This document shows, one piece after another, positions 35,605-47,400 of a stretch of DNA of 64,000 nt. The stretch is from Trema orientale. Taxonomy: Eukaryota; Streptophyta; Magnoliopsida; Rosales; Cannabaceae. The DNA is taken from positions 85,368-149,367 of the forward strand of contig JXTC01000176.1 in assembly GCA_002914845.1 (NCBI GenBank), read 5' to 3'. Below the pieces are notes generated by a model. That model was not told the DNA's origin and made no database searches. It worked only from the letters and a program-made list of their open reading frames with translations. Every line of letters starts with the position of its first letter. The stretch's first letter is position 1. A program made the translations under genes and the position numbers.

Positions 35605-35979
35605 ATTTTTTTTTTTTCACATTGGGGCGTTGACTAAAACAAAAAAATAAAAACTTCCAAAAATAAAAAGTTATACTAAATCAAAGACAAATCGCAATAC
35701 AAATCAAAAAAGACATAGATGTTATACTAATTTAAATTTATATGCATATAAATACAAATCAAATGAGAAATTGTATTAGTTCATCCATACAACTTGATTG
35801 GGAGAATGAACTCTATGCAACTTCTCTTAAGTGGAGTTTTTTTATTAACTTAATCAAAAGTTTGGAATATGGTTCTCTCCCTTATTCTCTCATATAATCA
35901 AAAGTTTAGATTATACATGGCCCAGTCTAAACTAAACTCTTATAATCATATACTTTCTAACCCAAACACATTGTATTAA

Positions 35980-36600
35980 AATTCTCCTAGGCATTTTATC
36001 AAACATATTGTATACACATGATGTCTTCCTCAAACTTAAATTTTAAATGACCAAGCCTAATCAAAAAGATACAAAAAGCATATACCAAAATAATTATTTT
36101 ACTCTATTAATATTCTCTTAGGCATTTATTAAACATATAGGATGCATATGCTTCAAATTACCATTCCAAATCAAATGGCAAAACCTAAGCCTAAAAAGAG
36201 CAAACCCAATCAAATTACATAAATAAATGAGAAAATTTTAACTCAGACATAACATAGTCACATTTACATAATATAAATAAGAATATTTTAATCTAAACAT
36301 ATACCAAAATAATGATTTTACTCAATGAACATTCTACTATGTATTTTATCAAACACATTGTATGCATATCATTTCTTCCTTAAACTAAAAGTTCAAATGA
36401 CCAAGCTAAATCCAAAAGGTACATAAAACATATGCCAAAATCATGATTTCATTCTATTGGCAATCTCCTAAGTATTTTATCAAATATATTACATTCATAA
36501 ACTTTAAATGACCATTACAAATCAAATGAAAGCATAGTATAACCTTAAAATGAGTAAACCCAATCATACTCAATCAAATTACATAAATAAATGAGAAACT
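35980..36600. repeat. Degenerate ~350-bp tandem repeat with ~130-bp subrepeats
   Basis: TCTCCTAGGCATTTTATCAA (35984) recurs as TTCTACTATGTATTTTATCAA (36331); the sub-copy TCTCTTAGGCATTTATTAAAC (36113) recurs as TCTCCTAAGTATTTTATCAA (36467). Each is followed by an ATTGTAT..CATA element. Likely the subterminal array of the CACTA-type insertion. Confidence 0.55.
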
Positions 36601-37019
36601 TTACCTAATTTCTCAAAGATTTTCTTTCGGATTTAAGCCACTCCAAACAAAGGTAAGTTAGACAATCTTTAATAACCTACACATTCATCAAAAATACAAT
36701 ATGAAATGTATACAACCTTGCCCAAGCAAATAAAATGAATATTACATAAAAAAATTGCTAAATATAGACGAGCTTGGATAAGATTCGAGGAGAAAGAGAT
36801 GAACTAAAGCACAATGGGGAGACAGAGAGAGATGTGAGGAGAGAGTCGGGAATAGTGAAAGAGGCCGAGGAGGAGCTCCGACCATCAAGGAGGCCGACAA
36901 ATAGCTAGATCGACTGATAGGAATGGTGCAAAATCTGAAAATAGAATCTCGGATTTGGAGTTCAAAGGAAAGGCATGAATAAGGCTCAGTTGAGGCATGA
37001 ATAAACTTTAGAGAATTAG

Positions 37020-37444
37020 TTGATTTTTAAAAAAATAAAAATAAAAAAATTTACATGATAGACGATGGGTATCTCTAAACCCGTCGTCTATAGTGACTCA
37101 AATTTTTTTAAAAAATGCACCCTTTTACACGCTCAAACTTTAATTCGAAAAAACAAAGCAAAAGTTTTAAAAAAAAAAAAGTTAAGGGAGGAATAGATGA
37201 CGATTTTTCCATATACCCATAATCTGTAGTGATTCAAATTTTTTTTAAAACGCGCCCTTTTATGCACTTAAACTTAATTCGAAAAAAAAATAGAGCACAA
37301 ATTAAAAATAGGGGGGAATACCCGCTGTCTATACTCCATAAGTTATTACAATGTCGTCTGCATTTTTTTAGACGATGTTTTTCTCCAAAAACGTTGTTTT
37401 ATCTCCTTTCGCCCCCATCTTTTAAAAGGAAATTTGTGGTAGTG
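37020..37444 (-). mobile_element. One end of a CACTA-type transposon
   Basis: The minus strand begins CACTACCACAAATTTCC at 37444, the hallmark terminus of En/Spm elements. Subterminal repeats follow (GTCGTCTATAGTGACTCAAA and ATAATCTGTAGTGATTCAAA, about 140 bp apart, each trailed by a GCxCCCTTTTA-type string). I could not find the opposite CACTA end to the left. Confidence 0.55.
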
Positions 37445-37512
37445 TGGATTTTCTTATATATTATTGTTTTGTATTGAGTTAATTTGTTTTTATATCTAAG
37501 AATTAGAACAAC

Positions 37513-37616
37513 TATGTCTAAGAAAAAAATATTCATTCGATGAGAAATTTGAGAAATAGGAAAAAACTAAAAAAAGAGTTTGTTCAATCTCAAAATAGAG
37601 ATGTCGACCGATGGTA
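37513..37616 (+). pseudogene. hAT transposase (TTF-type) N-terminal remnant
   Basis: Across shifted frames the plus strand gives MSKKK, KYSFDEKFEK*EKTKK and FVQSQNRDVDRW*. Together they recall the start of plant TTF zinc-finger hAT transposases (RKYLSGYEKRKKK..EELVQSQxGxxDRF). Only this piece is left, 140 bp before the right TIR. Confidence 0.45.
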
Positions 37617-37802
37617 AACTGAATCTTATATTAAAATTTTGTTGCATTAATAAAGATATATCAACCCATTCTAGCAAATTATTAATCTTTTTCTTTGTTA
37701 GAAAAAGGATCCGTTTAAAGAATTCGCGCTTAAGGCCCCAAAATGCTTGGGCCGGTCCTTCACATGCTAGTAGGATAAAACTTTATTTTACATATATATA
37801 TA

Positions 37803-38046
37803 GGGCACCAATCCAGTAGGTATTTTTTTTTTTTACCTATGCATAGGTATCAATTGGGCCAATGAAAAATTTTTTTGTACATTTTTTTATATTAAAAAGT
37901 AGGAGAGAGAAAAAGCATTAATGATGCACGTCTTTTCATGCATCTCATTTTAGCCGTTAGATCATTGTTAGATGATGATCCAACGGCTAGAAAAAAAATA
38001 CCTACACATAGGTAAAAAAAAAAAAATACCTACCGGATTGGCAACC
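37803..38046. mobile_element. Micron-like MITE, copy D
   Basis: GGGCACCAATCCAGTAGGTA .. CCGGATTGGCAACC between (TA)n tracts. Contains GCACGTCTTTTCATGCATC and the stem TAGCCGTTAGATC/GATCCAACGGCTA. Confidence 0.8.
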
Positions 38047-38062
38047 ATATATATATATATAT

Positions 38063-38311
38063 GGTTGCCAATTCAATAGGTATTTTTTTTTTTTTTACCT
38101 ATGTGTAAGTATTTTTTTTTAGCTGTTGGATTATCATCTAACGGTAATCCAATAGCTAAAATAAAGTGCATAAAAAGACGTGCATCATTAATGCTATTTC
38201 TCTCTCTTACTTTCTAATATAAAAAAATATACAAAAAAAATTTTCATTGACCAAATTGATACCTATGCATAGGTAAAAAAAAAAAAAAAAATACCTAGTG
38301 GATTGGTGCCC
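38063..38311. mobile_element. Micron-like MITE, copy E, inverted relative to D
   Basis: Begins GGTTGCCAATTC after an (AT)8 spacer that separates it from copy D, and ends GGATTGGTGCCC before (TA)n-like sequence. D and E form one palindrome of about 500 bp just 150 bp upstream of the receptor-kinase start codon. Confidence 0.8.
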
Positions 38312-38459
38312 TGTATATGTATATACATATATTAGGAAAAAACTACTATATATATAGTTCGTAACCAAACACACACCCACACCTTACACCTAGTATAGTT
38401 TATATATGTTTTTTTAACGGCTGAAGGATATATATGAATGATCTTATACCATCCCAAAC

Positions 38460-41400
38460 ATGTTTACAATCAAACTGCAGTACTGGTCTCTTCTACTTTT
38501 TTTCATTTCTTGGAGTTGCTTTGGACTGCCTGCATGGGCAGATAAACTTCATCCCGATGAAAGTAAGTACTAGTAGTACTCCAACTAGTTACTTTAATTT
38601 GCTTCTTTATATTATTATATACATACATTATCTATATATATATACACCTATATATGGATGCAGCAGTAAACGTACCTACATATATATATGAAGGCCAATT
38701 AAACTTATTTTTTTCAGAAGGAAAAAAAAATGAGCGCTTATAATTATGTATTATTATTTCTTTGTGGAGCACATAAAAGAAAAAGATGCAGAAAAAATGG
38801 ACAAAGAAATCATGAGCTCTAAATATGAGGAGCTTGATGTTTAAACTGAATTGTGCAGTTCAAGCTCTAAAAGAAATAGCTGCTCAAGTTGGAAAGACAG
38901 ACTGGGATTTCAGCATAGACCCATGCAGTAATAACACAATTTGGGAAACACCAAAGTCTGAAGCCAGACCTGCGTACAATAATACACTCAATTGCACTTG
39001 CAGTGACCGCGTTTGTCACGTTACTCACTTGTAAGCACTTCAATCAGTAACCTTGATTACTCTTTGCCTAAAGCCAAAGATATACTTTTATAGTACTATT
39101 GCTAGATCAATATATATAATATCATGCCCTACTACAATTTGGTGATTGCATCACCAAAAATAATAAGTAATAGGAATGATTTTACTAATGATAAACATGT
39201 CTTTTCAATTAAGAAGGTTAAGTAGCGTGGGTTTTATGATGATACCGACTACCAGGCGGAGGGGAAGGGGAGCGAGAATATTTTTTTTTTCCTTCTTAAA
39301 GTTTTGTAAACATTTTTATTTTCTAGTTGGCCCCACTGAAATATATATATATATATTTACAATAATAGCTTAACTATTAAATTTGGAATTGCCACATTTA
39401 CTCCCTCAAAATTCATTTATTCACTTTTCATATGGATTTTAAATCTTCTTTCCTCCATAAAAATAAAAAAGTGAAGACAATTCCCTCATCGGAAATCTCA
39501 TAAGAAATTAGATATAAAAAGTAATTTTTTTTATAAAAATCCTTCGTTATGTGCTTTATAATGTATTTTATTGTCATTTGGATCATGCTATTATAAAATT
39601 TTAGTTAGGTTTTTGTATTATTATTATATTTTAAAAATCACCTTATACTCTTAATACAGATAAATTCTGACTTCGCCCCTACCTAGGACCTGACCCACAT
39701 AAAGGATACACCAATTTATATTTGTGGCACATTAATTAAGCGCATGTGTTTGTCCGTGGTATTTCTCATTAAAAATATATTATCGTTATTATCACTAATT
39801 AATTACTAAACATAAATATTATTGTCGGTTAGTTAATTAATTGCTACATATACAAAGACAAATTTGATTTAACCATCATACTAATGGCAAGGTGACAAGG
39901 CGCTCATTCTGTCAACCAAGAAGTTTTTTTAGTTTAGCCAATTGAGGCTTAGCTTAATTAGTTTACGATTCATGAGAATGTCTGTGATTGTATAGGAGGG
40001 GAATGATTCGAAACCCAATTAGGCCAATTTACGTATACATTTATAACAAAAAATTTAAAAAGAAAAATAAAAATAAGTAAAGTCAAATTTAGTTTACAAG
40101 AAAAAGAAATAAGGGTTAAAAACATTTAATAGTCCTTAAATTATACCTATTGTACCATTTTGGCTCTTGGATTTTTAACTTGCATAGTAATGCCATTGAA
40201 TTATGTAATTATCATAACAATGACCCTTTTGTCACAAACTATTAAATTTTTAATAGGAAGAAGTCATTACAAAGCACATAATACCTTAGTAACTAGGTTC
40301 AAGAATGAGACTCCGAATTTTTAAGTTATATAGTAGACTACCAAGACTCATGTAATTATTGCAGTAATGACCATTTTTTTTTTCAAAAACTGTTAAAATT
40401 TTAACAAAAATGAGTCATATACAAAGCACACAGTTTAGTAACTATGCTTGAAAACGAGATTTTGACTTATCAAAGCAAATAATACCTAATTATATGCTTT
40501 GTTCATAACTATTTTATGTTAAAAAACTAACTGTCTGTGATAAAGGAGCCATTACTATAGCAATTGCATAATTCTGGGATTATTACAATGTAGCCTTTTT
40601 ATTACTAAAGCCTCTGAACTCGAAATAATTCAGTAAAATTAACCCTGAACTCAATTGTTTAGAGTAAAACCTCTTGAACTCGGAACAACTTCGTAAAATT
40701 AACCTTGAACTCAATTTTTTAGAGCAAAACCCCCTGAAGTCCCCTAATATTAATTTTGTTAGGAAAAAAAATGTTTATATTAGTTTTTTTTACTGTTAAG
40801 TCCTTATTCTTTTATTTGTGGCTTTTCGGTTCTTATTATTATATTTTTGTTTCATATTACTCTATTTTAATCTTTTCTATTCAAAGTTGTTGTTAATTAG
40901 CACTTGTCCAAAAGGTACTCATCTCAGTAGGGATAAAATTGGAAACAAAGGGAAATTATTATTTAAAACAATAAAAAAAGAGTTAGGATTATCATTTTCT
41001 ATCATGACCCAAACTCCGGACCAGTGGCAGAAGAGGAATTTCATAAGTGAAAATTCATAATTTGTTTTAGAAACTTCAATTTTTTTAGAAAAATAACAAC
41101 TAGATTAAAAAACGACAACTTTTATAAAAGTTTGTAAAAAGTCCAAATTATAAATTCTCACAGTTTTGTGATCATCATTAGACATAGATTGTAATAATAT
41201 TCATAAAACATACATATGCATCACTATCATCATCACAAATAGGCATGATAGGTGATACAGGCTATATCCAAAGTATGAGCCTTAAATATTATTATAAATC
41301 CAAAATGAGTTACTAAGTAGTTACCAACTACTAAACTAGTAACAGTTTCCTCTCCTACTCACTTCTCTCCGGAGTGGCCCAAGTCACACTGCATACTACC

Positions 41401-44400
41401 TGAGAGGCTAAAAGAAAGGGGGTGAGCATTCTCATGCTAAATAGAAATTCAATTACCTTTTTGGTGTGAATACAACTTTTCAAACCTGCATGGTTAGTGC
41501 ATTTCCAAAATCTATTTAAAAACAAGTTTACAAAGTAATCAAAATTATGAGTAATCATGTAATCAAAACCCAAATTAAAGTCACAATGTTGTACATATCA
41601 TAAATCAACCAAGTATAAGTGTAAGCTCTCATCCTTTCATTACGGCCCTGTAATATCTCTTTAGTAGAGGTACCCAGTATCTTGATACTACCCGGAGGTA
41701 TATCTGTAAAAACCTGCGCAGGGACTTAGGTCTCTTACCTAGTACTACAGCAACTCGCCAGCGATTTAAATATCATGATGCTAAAATAGAACTCAAGTGT
41801 GTGATCCTATAAAAGGTACAATATTTCATAGGTATGTAATAACCATGCATCAAGTATATCAAGGAAATCATGCTTAAAAACTCATTTGGTATAATTCTGG
41901 GATTTATAGAAAATCGGACAGCATAATGATTGTATTTTCCCAAAACTAAAATTTTAAACCCGCATAAAAATCATACAAACCCATCCCAAAACAATCCAAT
42001 ATGTCTCAACAGTTCACAAGTTTACCAAATATCTAATCAAACTATTTAAATTCATGAAAATCGACAATTTCAAGAAATAGGTCATAATGCACATTTTAAA
42101 CAAAATAAGGATAAGAACTTGGTAATTGAACCTTTACCTCGCCTTGATAGCTAGGCTAAGCTATTGGCACCTATAGATTATCCTGCCAGTTTCCTGGTCA
42201 CTCGAATGATCGTTTTGGGATCTCGTGAACTCACTTTGGGCGGTGACTCTTCGAACGAAGCCTCAAATTGAGAAACGAAGGTCACTACTAAATTCAGAGC
42301 ACCAAAAAATGCTAGTTTAGATAAATAATTCGATTAATTTGGGCCCCAGACCCGTGGCACGCAAAACGAGACGAAATCTCGAGCCTCGAGTCTCGGATTT
42401 CGTGCCACCTCAAAACCTGTTGATGTTATATATCAAAACTCATCTCTTGATCTTACCTGGTCCAATTTCGAAGTCCAATTTCAGTTTCGATGCCTTTAGT
42501 CTAAATTTGGGCTTAATTAAAAACTAATTATAAAAGTTACAAAAATACCATTTTCTGAAAGTATTTGCATAAATACCACATTTTCAATTGCAAATATACC
42601 ACAGATCTGATTTCAACTCTATAAACACCCACCATATATTTCCCTAACTTCTTCACATCATTTCCCATGCAAGATTTCACATCAATATCTTAGTACTCTC
42701 AAAAATAATTATAAAAATGTCAACTTTAACTTTAAAATTGTCCAAAATGAACTTCAAGCTCACCGGAGACAAATCAATGGTGATAGCAGTTGAAACGTAC
42801 TGAGTATGGCCGGAGAAGAGCTCACAAGCCGGTGGTGAGGGAAAGAACCGGTCGGCGGTAGCTGGTTTGGCTGGAAAACGCCCAAGTTGGCGTTGTCTTC
42901 GCGAGGTCCAAGCTCCGCCTACAACGCACAGCAAGCACTGGGACCACTTGAGGCTGGATCGTCAGTCGGCAAAGGAGGACGTGGGTGGGTGCGTCGTCGG
43001 GAAAGACGACCGGTGCCAGAGTTGGCGGCTGGAGCAGAGGAGGACACAGCTAGAGGCTAGTTCGTGTGAGAGAAGGAGAGAGATTGTGAAATTTTTAGGG
43101 ATTTGGGGGATTTTGAGGATAATGTGACACTTGTCACTTATAAGCTGATCAAAATGAGTTTTTAAAATTGTATTATGACCCAAGTTTTGAATTTTTCTTT
43201 CAATTTAGTCCTTATAATTTCGAAATTAACCCCAACTTCAAGAATTTCTCTCACTTTGGCCCAAATCCGAATTTAAATCAATTTTAAACCAATTTTTATT
43301 TATTTTAAATCCCTAAATTTATTAAAAGACCAGAATACCCTTAGTAAAAATCAAGGGTTTTACATTTTCGTTCAAGAAGGAGGTAAAAAATTAGAAAATT
43401 TTATTGGGTTCCAATATGAATTTACTTTGGTCCAATTATTCATATATCTAGAAGAGAGATATGTATTTTGTTTTGCCTATTTCATAGAGGACATGTGTCC
43501 AAAAAAAGAACATGTCCTCTATAAAATTAGGCAAAACAAAATGCATATCTTATAGCATTTTTTTTGGTTGACACCTTTATAGGTGCTTTTTTTTATCACC
43601 TTTAAAAGGACTTTTAAATGAACATGAATTTTTTTTTTTTGGACAAAATAATAAAAAAGAACCGTAACTAAAGGAAAAATAAGATAAAAAATGGTATAGT
43701 TAGTTTCATAAATCCTAATTTAAATATAAAAAAAAAAAAAAAAGAAGAGATGTATACGTCTTTTATAGATATATGAATATTTGGACCAAAGTAGATCCAT
43801 ATTGGAACCCAATAAATTTTTTCAACTTCTTACGTTCGTTTTAAAAGAAAATAATAACCCCAACTCGGTTTTTATTTTTTTAAATAATAATTTCTCTTTG
43901 TTTCCAATTTTATCCATGCTTAGATGAGCACATTTTGGACAAGCGCTAATTGACAACAGTTTTGGATAGAAAAGATTAAAAGGGATTAACGTGAAATAAA
44001 AATATAATAATGACGACCTAAAAGCCACAAATAAGAGAATAAGGACTTATCAGTAAAAAAAAAACTAACATAAATATTTTTTTTTCGAACAAAACTAAAA
44101 TTAGGGGACTTCAAGGAGTTTTTCTCTAATATTAGGAGACTTATGGGATTTTGCTCTAAAAAATTGAGTCTAAAGTTAATTTTACTAAATTATTCTAAAA
44201 AATTGAGTTCATAATTAATTTTACTGAATTATTTCGAGTTCATGAAATTTTGGTAGTAAAAAGCCTACTATATAAATTTAAAATTTGAGAACTAAAATGA
44301 TACAATTAGTATAATTCATAGACCTTTACTATAATTAATCCAAGAAATAATTGAATCGTACCGAAAACATGATGACAACAAATTTATGTCCTTGTTTTGT

Positions 44401-47400
44401 CGTATTTGTATGGTGTGTGTATATATATATATATTTATGTATTTTGTAGTATATGAGTAAAGTAGCTGCATAGTATCCACCACTAGTGTTGAAGTGAATA
44501 GTTTAAATCCCCTCATTGATTATCAAAAAACACTCATTAATATCAAGTAAGAAGTATCACCCAAAAAAAATTAAGTTCTTACGGTGTACATTTCAATATG
44601 TGAGACAGATAAGGGTGGCAATTCAGGTTACGATACGACGCACGACACGAACACGACACGATTTTTTGCGGGTTAGGGTCGAAGAAAAATGGTGCAGGTC
44701 GAAATCGGGTCAATCCGCCTGACACGAATAAAAAAATCGGGTCGGGTTCGGGTCAACCCGCTTGACCGAACTTGACCCGTTTAACCCGCCAACAAATATA
44801 TACATAATTAAGTTATAAATTTTTTTTATTTAATTTGTTTATGACTATTATTATAGATATATTTAATTTATATAAGGTAAGTGTTTGGGATTAAATTCAT
44901 TTATTTTAAAATGAGACAATATAAGTAGAAAAATACGGGTCATAGCGGATTGGCGAGTCAAAAACGGGTTGACGGGTCAAAATCGGGTTGTGGGTTGGGT
45001 GTTATTCACCAAAGCAGGTTGTGCGGGTTAGGTTCGGATCAATCCGTTTTAGGTGCGGGTCGGGTTAGTGTTGATATTTTTCTAACACAACGGGTCACGA
45101 ATCGGGTTCGGGTTGACATAATTTGTATATATATTAGACTTCAACCTGACACGAACCCGACCCGCCAACACGAATTGCCACTCCTAGAGACAGAGATATA
45201 TGCAAGCTAAATATGGACTTTGCGCAAATAATACCGTTAGCACACTATTTTTTTATCATAACCTATAACACAATCGTCTTAACCATTACTTTAATTTTTA
45301 CTTTCTTTACTAAGTATTTTATAGTGTTAACTACACATATTTTCTGTAGTTTTTTATTTTTAGAAAGAATAATACTATGGAGCACTATATGGTATCCAAC
45401 ACCACATGACGTGACAGCTTGTAATTGGATTATTATGATTACATTTCACTTGAAGCCCGCGTAGAATTTAGTATATTAATTATAATCATCTAGTAACAAA
45501 CTATTACATCGTATGGTGCTGGACACCACTGGTACCCTATAGCATTGCTCTTTTAAAAGAGTAAGGCTATAGGACACCATATGGTGTCCAATACCACATG
45601 ATCATGTATTAGTATCTTACTGGCTAATTATAATTATATTTCAGGTATGATTTATGTAAGACTCAGTTTATTAATTAGAATTACCAGTATTAGTCTGACA
45701 CGCCATTGTGATGTTAGACACTATTGGTATCGCATAGCATTACTCCTTTTAAAAATAGTAGTACCCTATAATATTGCTCTTTTAAAAACCCAGCCATTCA
45801 TTATTCGTTGAAAACTACACACTTCACTTTTTGGGATTGCAACATAAGGTACCATCCTTCTTTAGTCTTTCATTAAAAGAAAAGTTATAATTTCCAAATA
45901 GGTTTAAATTAATAGAAAGTTACCAAATAACGTAAAAAGTGGCTCGATTGTCACTCCTATTTTTCCTCTTCAAACTCCTTATTAAATGATAGGGTGGGTC
46001 TATAGTCACTCTTTTTTTTTTTTTTTTTAAAGTGGGGCTTAACTAATGACCTCCACTTATTACAAATTAAAGGAAAATACCTAATACTACCCAGTCCCCA
46101 CCCCACCCCACCCCATTAGGGATAATTGGGGTGTGGTGGGGCTTAACTAATGACCTCCACTTATTACAAATTAAAGGAAAATACCTAATACTACCCAGTC
46201 CCCACCCCACCCCACCCCACCCCATTAGGGATAATTGGCTTTCACGCCTACCCCGGTGTGACTCGAACCTAGGACCGAGATCCTAAGTAGTGGGTGCTCT
46301 TACCACTTGAGCTAACCCACTTCGTCTAGGTCTATTATCACTCTTATATATGCTATTTATATATATTATTTTAGTAAATTCTTTTAGTATACCATAGAAA
46401 CCCTAAATGAATTACATACATGCTTTTAAAAAATTCTCTTTGCATACATTCTCTTTAGTTATTTTTCAGTTCTAAGAAACAATTAACCTCTTCGTACCCC
46501 TTTCTTTTTTTTTTTTTTTCTTTTTTTTTTAAGGCAAACTTCGTACCCCTTTCTTAGCACATCTATTTAGAAGCATCGAACTCTAAAATTAAAAAGAAAT
46601 TTTCAATCTATTACATAACCTGCACTAAGCGGGTAAGAATGGAAACGCACAAGAAGTGCCTTCAAAGCACTCCATTCTCTCCAATATCAAGTAGAATTTG
46701 TACTTTTTGTTCATGTCTGATCTCTAGTTTATTTAGGTGGAATAAAGAACTTGGGATCAATTTCAAAACATATAATAACGAATATGTATTAAAGACAATT
46801 TGAATATTCTCTTTTTGTTTTCTAAAATAAGATGCAAAATTGTATTTCATCTGCAATGACGGATGGGAGGGGATAAAAAATAGGCAAACTCATGGGTTTG
46901 CGAGGTTGAAGAAGAAGAATTTTCATGAAGAAAAATAATACTTTGATTTTCTGGTTTTGAAGAGTTATAGAGGGTGGGTAGGGCCGTACAGAGAAAAGAA
47001 AGAGCAAGAAGGAGAGGGAAATAAGTATGGGTGGAAAAAGAAAAGGCAAAATTAAATTAATTAAAGCATAATTTAGGAAAAAATTTAAGGTATAATAAGT
47101 AATAATTAGATTTAAAATTCTAACTAAGGGGTAATTTTAGGGGAAAAAAAATGTGGGAAAAGCAAAGAGGTAGGAATAGATAGTGGATAAGGTGGTGTGG
47201 AGATTGGGTATTAGACCGAAGGTTCGACTTAGAAGATGTGTGAGTTATTTTTTCTTTTTTTTTTTTCAATAAATTGAGGTTATTAATTAGTTAAGCCCTA
47301 TTTTTATTTTATTTTTTATTTTTTAAAAAGTGGCAATAGACCCATCCTAAATGATAGAGGAGGGCTGTATTGACACCCCATAATGGAATAAAGGCACTCC

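Larger units (their letters stand above)
35134..37760. mobile_element. hAT element with perfect 8-bp TSD, hosting other insertions
   Basis: CACATGCT occurs at 35126-35133 and 37761-37768. The element starts CAGTGTCGGCTGAAGGC and its other end, reversed, is AAGGACCGGCCCAAGCATT; both have the GGCC-rich look of the CAGGGCCGGC-type hAT TIRs. Only a transposase N-terminal remnant is left (near 37513-37616). The interior was colonised by a MITE (35242-35604) and a CACTA-type end (to 37444). Confidence 0.85.
40593..44265. mobile_element. Inner Mutator-like element with ~0.5-kb TIRs
   Basis: GCCTTTTTATTACTAAAGCC at the left and reversed GGCTTTTTACTACCAAAATT at the right, continuing as inverted repeats of about 0.5 kb that hold a small homologous frame on each side (40818-41060 plus, 43822-44028 minus; MAFR..LLYF..STCPK). 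Flanks TACAATGTA and TACTATATA match at 7 of 9 bases. The left TIR is split by the solo LTR at 41000-43364. No transposase. TIR family as for the MULE at 9854. Confidence 0.8.
40113..44341. mobile_element. Outer Mutator-like TIR element of the nest
   Basis: AAGAAATAA flanks it at 40104-40112 and 44342-44350, a perfect 9-bp duplication. Its arms (40113-40592 and 44266-44341) are inverted repeats: left passes AATAGTCCTTAAATTATACC, TTGTACCATTTTGGCTCT; right, reversed, AAAGGTCTATGAATTATACT, TTGTATCATTTTAGTTCT. The left arm also has a repeated CATTACAAAGCACA / ATATACAAAGCACA unit. Without the inner insertion it is about 560 bp. Confidence 0.85.

Noticed and set aside
35620..36020. Search for the second CACTA terminus
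   Set aside because: Only a weak CACATTGGGG string was seen; no CACTAC-type end with a matching 3-bp duplication, so no boundary is claimed.
38460..39030. Idea that exons 1-2 are an orphan fragment and the kinase starts at 51201
   Set aside because: Exon 2 ends in the phase needed by 51201 and the paralogue has the same exon 1-2-3 order; the total frame is intact, so one gene with a giant intron is simpler.
42677..43183. Overlapping frames on both strands in a GC-rich stretch, first taken for a captured host gene
   Set aside because: The segment lies inside a solo LTR with perfect 5-bp TSD and TG-type ends; GC-rich LTR leaders give such chance frames.
46255..46325. Possible tRNA gene on the minus strand
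   Set aside because: Box A and box B are present, but it continues into a SINE body with poly-A and target duplications and does not form a full cloverleaf.
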